Assembly (NCBI GenBank): GCA_963818855.1 | Contig: CAWFUH010000004.1 | Span: 62,001 to 126,000 of the forward strand | Direction: 5' to 3' | Source of the DNA: Bog-159 sp963818855 | Lineage (GTDB): Bacteria > Acidobacteriota > Terriglobia > Bryobacterales > Bryobacteraceae | Length of the DNA: 64,000 nucleotides | Shown here: piece by piece, positions 16,853 through 25,261 of the stretch | Numbering within the stretch: position 1 is the stretch's first letter | Layout: each line of letters begins with the position of its first letter | Notes under the pieces: model-generated | Seen by the model: the letters and a program-made list of their open reading frames with translations, nothing else | Told to the model about the DNA's origin: nothing | Database searches by the model: none | Position numbers and translations under genes: made by a program

Positions 16853-18176
16853 GACGTCCCGTAGGGCGCTGCTGAAAGGACTCACGGCTGCCGGAGCGCG
16901 GATTGTCGTTGGCCTCCCGCCACTGGCGTCGATGTTCAACTCGACGGGGACCGCTTATGCGGCCACACCCCCGACGAGACCAGCGGATCGAGCCCTGGTG
17001 GCGAAGCCGATTGAAACCCGTTTTGTTCTGTGGTTCAACGGGAACGGCATTCCGGAACGCTACTGGATTCCCACTGAAGAAGGGAGCGACTACGAACTGA
17101 CTCCATGCCTCGCTCCGCTGGCCGCCTGGCGCAAGGATATTCACGTGCTGAGCGGCGTGGACAATGCGGCCGCCAGCGGCAAGGGGAACGGCCATACGAA
17201 CTCCATGAGCGGTTTGATGACGGGCCTGGATTTCACCGGCCGCGGACCGAGCGGGCCGTCGATTGACCAGATCATTGCGGGGAAGATCGGCGGGGATTCG
17301 CGCTTCCGCTCGCTACAGATTGGTGTGGCTCAGGAATCTTTCGGCGAGAGCATGCAGCGTAACATGAGCTGGGCGGGATACGAGCGGGCGCTGCCGCCTG
17401 AGATGATCCCGCACCGGCTGTTTGACCGCTTGTTTGGCGCGCGCGAAGAGGGCTGGGTGAACCGGAAGCGCAGCATTCTGGACGCGGTGCGGGCGGACGC
17501 TTCCACGCTTGAGAAGTCGCTGCCGGGAGACGACAGGGCCCGCGTGGACGAGCATTTGTCGGGTATCCGGGATTTGGAGCGCGCCATTGCCGGGCTGCCT
17601 CCGGAGTATGCACGGGTTGATCCGCCCGACTTCGACGGCGATATGAAGGATTGGCCGCGAATTGCGAAATTGCAGAGCGACCTGCTGGTGCAGGCGCTGG
17701 CAACGCGTCAGACGCGCGTCGCTTCTTATATGTTGACGAAATGCCAGAGCTTGACGCGGTTCCCGTGGCTTGGCTATACCTCGGCACGGCATCATGACTA
17801 CACGCACGCGCAAGAAAAAACGTCCGGTGCGGACGGAACGGACGGCATGCACGTGCTCCGCGACATTTGCCGGTGGCACGTGGAGGAGTTCGCGTATCTG
17901 GTAGCGAAGCTCGAATCGGTTGCGGAAGGCGATGGCACGCTGTTCGACCACACGAGCTTGATTTTCGTCCACGAACATGCCGAGGCCAATCCGCATAAAA
18001 ACAGCGGCTTGGCGATGCTTGTGGCCGGAGGGGACAAGAAGCTGGCAAAGGGGACTCACACGCGCGTTACCGGGACGGTCGCCGATGTCTATGTGACGGT
18101 GGCCGATGAAGTTGTAGGCGCGGGTATTGGCAAGTTCCCGACAGCGACTAAGAAGATCGGGGCGCTGCTTACGTAG
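16824..18176 (+). CDS. DUF1552-family protein with Tat-like leader (copy 1)
   Basis: A 450-residue protein whose N-terminus has SRRALLKGLTAAGARIVVGL, a twin-arginine-type leader, so it is probably exported folded with a cofactor. Family signatures are RFVLWFNGNGIPERYWIPTE near residue 70, DIHVLSGVDNAAASGKGNGH, RSLQIGVAQESFGESMQRNM, and a C-terminal SLIFVHEHAEANPHKNSGLA with conserved His/Glu residues typical of the DUF1552/DUF1501 (alkaline-phosphatase-like) group. It begins inside the 3' end of the DUF1592 gene (29-base overlap), so the two are co-translated and probably form one system. A second, divergent pair lies at 55.3-59.2 kb on the other strand. Confidence 0.85.
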   Translation: MSQIITNRIRTSRRALLKGLTAAGARIVVGLPPLASMFNSTGTAYAATPPTRPADRALVAKPIETRFVLWFNGNGIPERYWIPTEEGSDYELTPCLAPLAAWRKDIHVLSGVDNAAASGKGNGHTNSMSGLMTGLDFTGRGPSGPSIDQIIAGKIGGDSRFRSLQIGVAQESFGESMQRNMSWAGYERALPPEMIPHRLFDRLFGAREEGWVNRKRSILDAVRADASTLEKSLPGDDRARVDEHLSGIRDLERAIAGLPPEYARVDPPDFDGDMKDWPRIAKLQSDLLVQALATRQTRVASYMLTKCQSLTRFPWLGYTSARHHDYTHAQEKTSGADGTDGMHVLRDICRWHVEEFAYLVAKLESVAEGDGTLFDHTSLIFVHEHAEANPHKNSGLAMLVAGGDKKLAKGTHTRVTGTVADVYVTVADEVVGAGIGKFPTATKKIGALLT

Positions 18177-18337
18177 AACTCCCTGGCGACAATCCGCACC
18201 TTGGCCTCCGTGGCGAACTCGTCAGGATCACAATCCCGAAGCCGCCAGGGCCACCAACCGGAGCCGTATTTCGGCGCCCGATAATTCATTTTATTGGTAT
18301 TCGTGATTGTGCGCACGACCTTGGGAAACCATACGCC

Positions 18338-21019
18338 TCACTCACAGCGCAAGGAAATTATGGGATCAGTGCGCATGGCGCGTCTGGCAGGAATGTAACT
18401 CGCCGCAGCGGCCACTAGCGTCAGCAGGAGTGCGACGCCGGCGAAGGTAAGTGGGTCCACCGCGCTGACGCCAAAAAGCAGGCTGCGCATGAGCTGCGTC
18501 AATCCCAGTGCGGCGAACACGCCAACACCTATGCCAATCGCGGTCAGACGCGCTCCCTCCCCTGCGACGAGGCGCACCACGTCGGCCGGCTGCGCCCCCA
18601 GAGCGATGCGAATTCCCAACTCGCGTGTGCGCTGCGAAACCGAATAGGAGATTAGTCCATACAGCCCGACCGTGGCGAGAATCAGCGCGAGCAGGGCGAA
18701 GCTCCCGATTAACAACGACGGGTAGCGCCGGAGAAACACCGAGGGTGACTGCGCGATGATCTGGTCCATCGTGGCGGGACCGATTAGAACCAGCTGCGGA
18801 TCGGCACTACGCAGGCCGGCGCGTATGGCGCCAATCGCGCCGGCTGGACTGCCGGCGGTGCGCACAACGTAGGTGATAAACGGGCTCACATCCTGGAGGT
18901 ACGGCGCGAAGAGAATCGGTTCATTGGGGCTGTCCAGGTCGGCATCTGCGATGTCCCCGACCACGCCGACGATCTGGCGGAAGGGTTGGGTAGGCGAGTA
19001 TGTGAACTTAATGCGTTTTCCGATCGGATCCTCACCCGGAAGATTTCGTTTCACCCAGGCCTGGTTGACGATGACGCGCATGGGCCCCGAGGCGGTATCG
19101 TCGGAATCGCTGAAGAAGCGCCCCGCGACAAGCGGGATTCCGATCAAGGAAAAGTATCCGGCGGAAACGTCGCGGATACTGCATTCGTTCTCTTCGCCCG
19201 TGGCAGCGGGATGGCCTTCAATCGCGAAACGAATGGTGTTGCCGCCGCCAGTCAGCGGGACGACGCTGGAGGAAGCTATTCCCACTACTCCCGGCAGGGC
19301 GCCAATACGATCGGTGAAATCGCGGTCAAAGCGGATGGCGTCGGGATCTTTGGGGTAGGAGACGGGCGGCAGGAATACCGAGAATGTGAGGAGGCGCACC
19401 GTATTGAAGCCGGGATTGCGATGAAGCAGCGCCGTAAAGCTCTTCACTATCAGGCCGGCGCCCACCAGGAGTACGAGCGAGAAGGCGATTTCCGTGATCA
19501 CGAGCGCGCGGCGAAGCCGAGTGCGCATTCCCCCCGTGGATCCGCGGTTTTCGTCCTTGAGCGTCGCGCTGACATTGGGATTGAAGAGTTCGAGCGCGGG
19601 CGCCAAGCCGAAGACTACTCCGGTGATGATCATGATGCCGAACAGAAATGCCATCACCAGGGGATCGGCGTGGGCGTCGCGCAAGAATGGCATCGAATCG
19701 AGCAGTGTCTCGGGTATCTCGGCGATGAGCAGCCTCGTTCCGGACCGCGCGATGAGTAAGCCCACTGCGGCGCCGGCTGATGCGAGAATCAGGCTTTCAG
19801 CCAGGAGTTGTGCAGTCAACCGGCCACGGCCGGCTCCGAGGGCGCTGCGAACGGCGAATTCCCTCCGGCGCCCCGTCGCGCGAGCCATAAGAAGATTCGC
19901 TACATTGGCGCAGGCAATGAGCAGCACGAACCCCACGGCACCGAACAGAACCAACAGCAGCGGCTGGATTTGTCCAACGATGCGATCGCGCAGGGGAGCT
20001 ATGATGAGTCGGGTCCGACCGTTTTGGCGTGGGTACGCGGCGGCAAGGTGGGAATTGATCAGATCCATTTCCGCGCCCGCTTGCGCAGGAGTAGTACGGC
20101 GGGCGAGGCGGCCGATGACGCGCATCCAGCGTAGACTGCGCCGTGTGACCAGATCCTGAACGATATGGAGGGGCACCCAGAGTTGAGCGTTCCCCCGCGG
20201 CGCGAATTCAAACTCAGCGGGGAGGACGCCGATGATGGTAACGCTATTGGAGTCCAGTCGGATGGAGCGGCCGATGACGCGCGGATCTCCGCCGAACCGG
20301 TTTCTCCAGAAACTATGCGTAAGGATGGCAACATATGGGCCCGCGGCTGCGTCTTCACCGGGATGAAAATCGCGCCCGAGGAACGGTTTGACGCCGAGTG
20401 TAGAAAAGAAATTAGTGGTGGCCTCGACGGCGGAGACGCTCTCGGGTTCGCCGGCGCCGCGAAGCGTGAAACCGTCCCCGGTGAAACCGGCGAGCGATTC
20501 AAAGGTCTTCGACTGTGCCCGCCAATCGAGGAAATCGGGGTAAGAGGCGTTCCAGGACTGCAGGGATAGCGGGCCGGACAATTCTTCCTGGCTGCGCACT
20601 TCGCCGATGGTAAGGAGGCGGTCGGGCTGGGCATATGGCAGGGGGCGGAGCAAGGCGGCGTGGACAACCGAAAAAATGGCCGTATTGGCACCGATTCCCA
20701 GCGCCAGGGTGAGGATAGCGACCGCGGCGAAGGCCGGGGTTTTACTGTGAGTGCGGAGACCAAAGCGCAGGTCTTGTGCGAAATTCTCGATTAGCTTTAC
20801 ACGGCGCATATCGCGACATTCCTCCTGGTACTGAGTAAGCTCTCCGACCGTGCGCAACGCGGCCCTGCGGGCTTCGTCAAGCGCCATGCCCGACATGAGG
20901 TTCTCATCGATCTGCTGATCGAGATGAAAGCGAAATTCGGCCTCAAGCTCGCATTCCACCAAGACGGCGCTCGAATAACGAGCGGATGCGCAAACGGACT
21001 TTGCGGAAAACTCGCACAT
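18338..21019 (-). CDS. MacB/FtsX-type ABC permease, acidobacterial duplicated (ADOP) type
   Basis: About 893 residues. The ATG at 21019 overlaps the PadR stop by one base (TGATG). The N-terminus has the helical permease-N segment (EFRFHLDQQIDENLMSGMAL, DEARRAALRTVGELTQYQEE). Then come TM1 (FAAVAILTLALGIGANTAIF), a MacB periplasmic domain, FtsX TM bundle 1 (VLFGAVGFVLLIACANVANL), a second periplasmic domain, and FtsX bundle 2 (LILATVGLYGLISYSVSQRT, ELGIRIALGAQPADVVRLVA). There is no adjacent ATPase gene, as usual for these orphan permeases. Export of a compound or lipoprotein is inferred. The first ~15 residues are unlike typical family starts. Confidence 0.9.
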   Translation of the reverse strand: MCEFSAKSVCASARYSSAVLVECELEAEFRFHLDQQIDENLMSGMALDEARRAALRTVGELTQYQEECRDMRRVKLIENFAQDLRFGLRTHSKTPAFAAVAILTLALGIGANTAIFSVVHAALLRPLPYAQPDRLLTIGEVRSQEELSGPLSLQSWNASYPDFLDWRAQSKTFESLAGFTGDGFTLRGAGEPESVSAVEATTNFFSTLGVKPFLGRDFHPGEDAAAGPYVAILTHSFWRNRFGGDPRVIGRSIRLDSNSVTIIGVLPAEFEFAPRGNAQLWVPLHIVQDLVTRRSLRWMRVIGRLARRTTPAQAGAEMDLINSHLAAAYPRQNGRTRLIIAPLRDRIVGQIQPLLLVLFGAVGFVLLIACANVANLLMARATGRRREFAVRSALGAGRGRLTAQLLAESLILASAGAAVGLLIARSGTRLLIAEIPETLLDSMPFLRDAHADPLVMAFLFGIMIITGVVFGLAPALELFNPNVSATLKDENRGSTGGMRTRLRRALVITEIAFSLVLLVGAGLIVKSFTALLHRNPGFNTVRLLTFSVFLPPVSYPKDPDAIRFDRDFTDRIGALPGVVGIASSSVVPLTGGGNTIRFAIEGHPAATGEENECSIRDVSAGYFSLIGIPLVAGRFFSDSDDTASGPMRVIVNQAWVKRNLPGEDPIGKRIKFTYSPTQPFRQIVGVVGDIADADLDSPNEPILFAPYLQDVSPFITYVVRTAGSPAGAIGAIRAGLRSADPQLVLIGPATMDQIIAQSPSVFLRRYPSLLIGSFALLALILATVGLYGLISYSVSQRTRELGIRIALGAQPADVVRLVAGEGARLTAIGIGVGVFAALGLTQLMRSLLFGVSAVDPLTFAGVALLLTLVAAAASYIPARRAMRTDPIISLRCE

Positions 21020-21348
21020 CAAACCCCTTGGACCACCAGATCGATCGCAGCCGAGAGGCGGGTCCAGGTGGCCAATTCCTTCTTCATTTGGCCGCGGCCG
21101 GCACGGGTCATGGAGTAAAACTTCGCCATTCGGCCGGTCTCAGTCGGCCGCCACTCAGCCTCGATCCATCCCTGCTGTTCGAGGCGGTGCAGCGCCGGGT
21201 ATAGCGAACCCTGCTGGATCTGGAGGGCTTCTCGTGAAACCTGCTGAATGCGCTTGGCGATCGCCCACCCGTGTTTGGGCTCAAGCGAAATCGTCTTAAG
21301 AATCAGCAGGTCCAAAGTCCCTTGGACCAGGTCGGTTGGTTTAGCCAT
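21019..21348 (-). CDS. PadR-family transcriptional regulator
   Basis: A 109-residue winged-helix regulator. The signature sequence runs VQGTLDLLILKTISLEPKHG, then QQGSLYPALHRLEQQGWIEA, then GRMAKFYSMTRAGRGQMKKE, covering helix-turn-helix and wing. It lacks a long C-terminal dimerisation extension, so it is the short PadR-s2 subtype common in Acidobacteria. It lies immediately upstream of, and overlaps, the ADOP permease gene, which it very likely controls together with itself. The inducer is unknown. Confidence 0.9.
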   Translation of the reverse strand: MAKPTDLVQGTLDLLILKTISLEPKHGWAIAKRIQQVSREALQIQQGSLYPALHRLEQQGWIEAEWRPTETGRMAKFYSMTRAGRGQMKKELATWTRLSAAIDLVVQGV

Positions 21349-21583
21349 ACGCCTAGATAGTCAACAATTGTAGACGACCAGGGCATCAATTGGTTAGCGT
21401 AGTCTCTCGAGACTTATCCAGCAGTGAGTTATGCTGCAGCGCAACTGGGGCGTAAAACGTCGGATTGGTCGAGCCGTAGCTTAGAGCCAAGAGTCGCGCC
21501 GTTGTTTGACGACCTTGCCGGGAATCATGGTTGATCAGTCGCTTCCGCCAGGCAGAACATCGGTGCAATACTGAAGGGCAGGT

Positions 21584-22111
21584 ATGGACATCAACAAAAT
21601 CAAAGTCGGCGAGAACCCGCCAGATGACGTAAATGTCGTCATCGAGATCCCGCAGGGCGGTTTTCCGGTGAAATACGAAATGGATAAACTATCCGGAGCC
21701 ATGTTTGTTGACCGTTTCCTCCATACTTCCATGATCTATCCCGGCAATTACGGATTCATCCCGCATACACTTTCCGCCGATGGCGACCCGTGTGACGTCC
21801 TGGTGGTTGGTCAGTCGCCAGTCATTCCAGGCGCGATCATCCGATCTCGCCCGGTTGGCGTCCTTTTTATGGAGGACGAAAAGGGAGTGGACGAAAAGAT
21901 TCTGGCTGTCCCGGTCGACGCTTTGTATCCATTCTATTCGAAGGTCGTATCCTACAAAGATTTTCCAGGTATTCTCGCCGAACAGATCGCGCACTTTTTT
22001 CAGCACTATAAGGATCTTGAAAAAGGAAAATGGGTCAGAGGTTTGAAGTGGGCCGGGCCGGACGAGGCGAGGGAAGCCATTACCGAAGCTATCAACCGCC
22101 ACGCCCGGTAA
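21584..22111 (+). CDS. ppa: Inorganic pyrophosphatase, family I
   Basis: A 175-residue protein, the normal bacterial length. It hydrolyses cytoplasmic pyrophosphate to orthophosphate, driving biosynthetic reactions. Active-site sequences are present: NVVIEIPQGGFPVKYEMDK (substrate Lys/Glu), MIYPGNYGFIPHTL, the signature DGDPCDVLVV with three metal-binding aspartates (near residues 66-71), and VDEKILAVPVD. GAAGGGCAGGT precedes the ATG. Single gene, not linked to the flanking transport or regulator genes. Confidence 0.95.
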   Translation: MDINKIKVGENPPDDVNVVIEIPQGGFPVKYEMDKLSGAMFVDRFLHTSMIYPGNYGFIPHTLSADGDPCDVLVVGQSPVIPGAIIRSRPVGVLFMEDEKGVDEKILAVPVDALYPFYSKVVSYKDFPGILAEQIAHFFQHYKDLEKGKWVRGLKWAGPDEAREAITEAINRHAR

Positions 22112-22660
22112 GTGCGCTGCTGACCAGGCTCGGATACAAGTGGTTGGTACAGTGGTGGCACGATGGTATGAACGGGAATGACTTCGTTGTGATCGCAAAA
22201 GCAGGAGGTGGACGCAGTGGATGTAGAAACATCCTCGCCGAATGCGTCAGGAGCGAGAGCGGGTTGAAACTCGACTGCCTAAGCCCGTCTTCGCGCGGTC
22301 AGCCGGTCAAACGCCCGGATAAGCCAATTTGTACGATGAAAAGGTCAGTGCCCACTTGTGTTGCGCTCTCCTCGCAACTTCGGGTGCCCACTTCGCTGGC
22401 TACGACTGCTGTGCCAGTCGTGTCGCGACCATTCGGACGGTGCTCGCGAGGACCACATCCGCGGGTAGACTTCTCGCCCAAGCAGATCACCTTGTCCTGA
22501 CGTGTTCAGCAGGACCAATCGTGAGGCTGCCTTGAAGCCACCTATCAGCGCTCAGTCCAGCAACAGTTCACCTCCAGCCTAGGAAGCCTCCCAAGCGGGG
22601 GCACTCCAAAATGGCCGGAAGCCATACAAAATGGGCACCGACATGCCGGCTGATCATTCT
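22112..22660. other. Long intergenic region with possible insertion-sequence debris
   Basis: About 550 bases without a convincing gene. A 156-codon plus-strand frame (22030-22500) has no motif and overlaps the pyrophosphatase gene. Near 22588-22645, the minus strand shows repeated GTGCCC/CCATTTTG elements (TGTCGGTGCCCATTTTG, then GGCCATTTTGGAGTGCC). These resemble the repeated ends of IS21-type elements; related GTGCCCACTT words recur near 22350-22395. This may be the remnant of an insertion sequence. Confidence 0.3.
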
Positions 22661-22676
22661 TGAAACGATCGTTTCA
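22661..22676. promoter_or_regulatory. Perfect 16-bp palindrome, putative TetR operator
   Basis: TGAAACGATCGTTTCA is a perfect palindrome 19 bases before the TetR start codon. TetR-family proteins commonly bind 15-17 bp palindromes next to their own gene, so this is the likely autoregulatory operator for the TetR-MBL operon. Confidence 0.7.
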
Positions 22677-22695
22677 TTTATGATAGCCTCGTACT

Positions 22696-23280
22696 ATGAG
22701 CCGAACCGTGAATGAAAAGCGGCCGGAGGAGTTAAGGGGCGCCATCGTCCAATATCTGATTCAGCATGGCCTCGCTGACCTATCGCTCAGGCCCTTGGCC
22801 AAAGCAATCGGCTCCAGTCCTCGCGTTCTGCTTTACTACTTCGGCTCAAAGGAAAAAATGGTGATCGAGGTTCTGGCGGACATCCGGCAGCGGCAGCGCG
22901 CGAGCTACGACCAAGTGCCGGCGGCCACGTTTGCGGAGGCTTGTCAGATCGTTTGGAAACAAATGAGCGCTTCCGATTCCGAGCCTCTATTCCGCCTCTT
23001 TTTCGAAGTCTATGGGATCGCCTTGCGCCAACCGCAGCTTTACGCGGACTTCCTGAAGGCCACTGTTGATGATTGGATACGGCCGATCGCCGATCCGTTG
23101 TGTCGTAACGGGTACAGGCGCGTCGAGGCGCGTGCCTTCGCAACCGTCGTTTTGGCCGGACTGCGAGGCTTCATGCTGGATTACTGCACAACTCACGACC
23201 GCAAACGTCTGGACCGCGCCGTAGCCTTGTGGCTCCGCACGCTGGACCCCATGCTGGTCGAACGTAAGGAGGCTTCGTAG
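22696..23280 (+). CDS. TetR-family transcriptional regulator
   Basis: A 194-residue protein. The N-terminal helix-turn-helix is clear: LRGAIVQYLIQHGLADLSLR, PLAKAIGSSPRVLLYYFGSK (TetR signature LYYFGSKE at about residue 48), then a helical ligand-binding C-domain. The 3' end is separated from the next gene by three bases, so they form one operon. The upstream perfect palindrome at 22661-22676 is the likely operator. The effector is unknown. No strong ribosome binding site precedes ATG 22696, suggesting a short leader. Confidence 0.9.
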   Translation: MSRTVNEKRPEELRGAIVQYLIQHGLADLSLRPLAKAIGSSPRVLLYYFGSKEKMVIEVLADIRQRQRASYDQVPAATFAEACQIVWKQMSASDSEPLFRLFFEVYGIALRQPQLYADFLKATVDDWIRPIADPLCRNGYRRVEARAFATVVLAGLRGFMLDYCTTHDRKRLDRAVALWLRTLDPMLVERKEAS

Positions 23281-23283
23281 CAA

Positions 23284-24333
23284 ATGGCACCCATCGGACG
23301 CCGAATCGCGAGCATCCTCGCTAGCCAGGTACCCTCCGTATGGTCCATCGTGTGCGCCCTGCTGGCTGTCGAACTGCTGCTTCTGCCCACCGCCGCAAGA
23401 TCTCAACTCGTGCCAGGCTCCATGGACGTTCACTGGAGCGAGGGCGCGGTGGATTGCAGCAAAAGCTCACAACAGCCGCTTCAAGTGCATCGGTATAACG
23501 CCCGAACGTTCATCCTTCGGGAGAACCTTTGTGTAACATTCGAGGCGCCTTTCATGTACCTCCTGGTGGGATCGGCGAGAGCGATTCTAATCGATACGGG
23601 AGACGTTGCCGATCCACGCGAAGTTCCGCTAGCGAAAACCGTGCAGGACTTATTGCCGGGAGACGGAGCGCGAAAACTCCCCTTGCTCGTGCTCCACACG
23701 CATCGGCATCTTGACCATCGCGCGGGGGACGTACAATTCTTGCATTTGCCCAACGTTCAAGTGGTTGGTTTTGACATCGACAGCGTTCGGCGTTACTACA
23801 ACTTTAAGGGTTGGCCGAACGGAGTCGCCCGGATCGATCTCGGCGATCGAACTGCCGACGCGATTCCGACACCAGGCCACAACGAGACCGAGGTCTCGTT
23901 TTACGACCGGAGCACGGGATTATTTTTTTCCGGCGATTTTCTGATGCCGGCGCGGCTTCTCGTCGACGACACGAAGGCCTACCTTGCCAGCGCGAAGGCA
24001 GTCGCCGAATTCGTCAGAGACCGTCCGATTGCTTATGTCCTCGGCGGGCACATTGAAATGGACACCGATGGGAATACATTCTCATGGCAGTCGCAATATC
24101 ATCCCCATGAACATGTCCTGCAGATGACAAAAGCGGACCTGCTTGCGCTGCCGGCGGCCGTTAGCAGCTTCAATGGGTTCTACTCCCGCAGCGGAAATTT
24201 ACTTCTCATGAACTCAATCCACGTACTCATAGCAGAGGCTGTTGTAGCGGTGTCGCTCGTGGTTGCGCTCGCAGGGGCGGTATTCGTGTATGTACGGCGG
24301 CGCAGGCGCGCAAAGCGAATGGTCCGTGGATAG
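23284..24333 (+). CDS. Membrane-anchored metallo-beta-lactamase-fold hydrolase
   Basis: A 349-residue protein. The N-terminus has a signal/TM segment (WSIVCALLAVELLLLPTAAR). The MBL domain carries VLHTHRHLDHRAGD (HxHxxDH-like metal motif, near residue 140), DAIPTPGHNETEVSFYDR, GLFFSGDFLMPARLL and YVLGGHIEMDTDGN. A C-terminal TM helix (AEAVVAVSLVVALAGAVFVY) followed by RRRRRAKR would anchor it. The catalytic domain would therefore sit outside the cytoplasm, tethered at the tail. It is co-transcribed with TetR, so the substrate may be the regulator's inducer; not determined. Confidence 0.85.
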   Translation: MAPIGRRIASILASQVPSVWSIVCALLAVELLLLPTAARSQLVPGSMDVHWSEGAVDCSKSSQQPLQVHRYNARTFILRENLCVTFEAPFMYLLVGSARAILIDTGDVADPREVPLAKTVQDLLPGDGARKLPLLVLHTHRHLDHRAGDVQFLHLPNVQVVGFDIDSVRRYYNFKGWPNGVARIDLGDRTADAIPTPGHNETEVSFYDRSTGLFFSGDFLMPARLLVDDTKAYLASAKAVAEFVRDRPIAYVLGGHIEMDTDGNTFSWQSQYHPHEHVLQMTKADLLALPAAVSSFNGFYSRSGNLLLMNSIHVLIAEAVVAVSLVVALAGAVFVYVRRRRRAKRMVRG

Positions 24334-24334
24334 C

Positions 24335-25261
24335 TCATTCTTCCCGCAGAGCGACCATCGGATCCAAGTGCGCGGCGCGATGCGCGGGCAGGTAGGCCGC
24401 AATGCCCGTGTCAATTCCCAATACCACGGCCGCGATTGCGAGCGGCGCAGCATCGTACGGCTTCACGCCGTACAACAGAGTATTGACCAGCCGGCCGGCG
24501 GCCAATGACGCTCCAAGCCCGAGCAGCGTGCCAATAAACAGCATGACGGCCACTTCGCGCAGCACCAGCCAGATCACGGATCCTGGCTGCGCGCCCAGCG
24601 CCATGCGGATTCCGATTTCGGCCTGCCGGCGCGCGACCCCGTAGGCTGTCACTCCGTACAGCCCGATCATGGCGAGCAGCAGCGCGAGTCCACCGAAGAA
24701 CGCCGACAAAAGGGCCACCATCCGCGGCTGCAGCAACGAATCTTCCACCTGCGTTTCGAAATTCCGGAACTCGAGCGAAATACTGCGATTCACTTGGCCG
24801 ATGGCTGCGCGCGCGGCGGGAATCAGCGTGGCCACGGGGCGTTCGCCGCGGATTTCGAAGGTGGCAAACGACCACGGTTCGGAATCCTGTGCGCAAGCGA
24901 CATATACAGTCGGAGAACTGGCCTCCGAAACGCTTTCATATTTCGCGTCTTTGACTACACCGATCACCTGATAGGTATCCTGCACGCCCGGTTTATCGGT
25001 GGGCACGCCGATGGTCTTGCCGATGGGGCTCGCCCGCCCGAAAAACCGGTGTGCCACGTTCTCATTGACGACCATCACCTTCGGCGCGCTCAGATCGTCG
25101 TGTTCGGAGAAATCGCGCCCGATCAGCAGGGGCGTGCGCAGCGTCTCGAAGAAACCAGGCGAGACGCGATTGAGAAAAACCAGCGTGTCCTCTTTCCCTT
25201 TGGACGAATAGCCCTCGGGAGACACGATGTTATTCCACGTCGTATGGCCGATGGGCGTCGA
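24335..25261 (-). pseudogene. ADOP-type ABC permease, truncated: C-terminal half only
   Basis: The frame reads to 25342, but family similarity starts only at about 25261 (TPIGHTTWNNIVSPEGYSSK, NRVSPGFFETLRTPLLIGRD). Upstream of that it is antisense of the kinase PAS domain. The remaining ~308 residues cover the second periplasmic domain and the last FtsX bundle (LALLLAMIGLYGVTAYGVAR, EIGIRMALGAQPGSVIWLVL, to PMVALREE). A complete ADOP permease, like the one at 18.3 kb, has roughly 500 more residues. The gene has lost its 5' half at a breakpoint shared with the kinase gene. Its stop lies one base from the MBL gene end. Confidence 0.8.

Noticed and set aside
18089..18316. Minus-strand open frame of 75 codons after the first DUF1552 gene (YGSGWWPWRLRDCDPDEF)
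   Set aside because: Most of it is antisense to the DUF1552 3' end, with no ribosome site and no recognised family.
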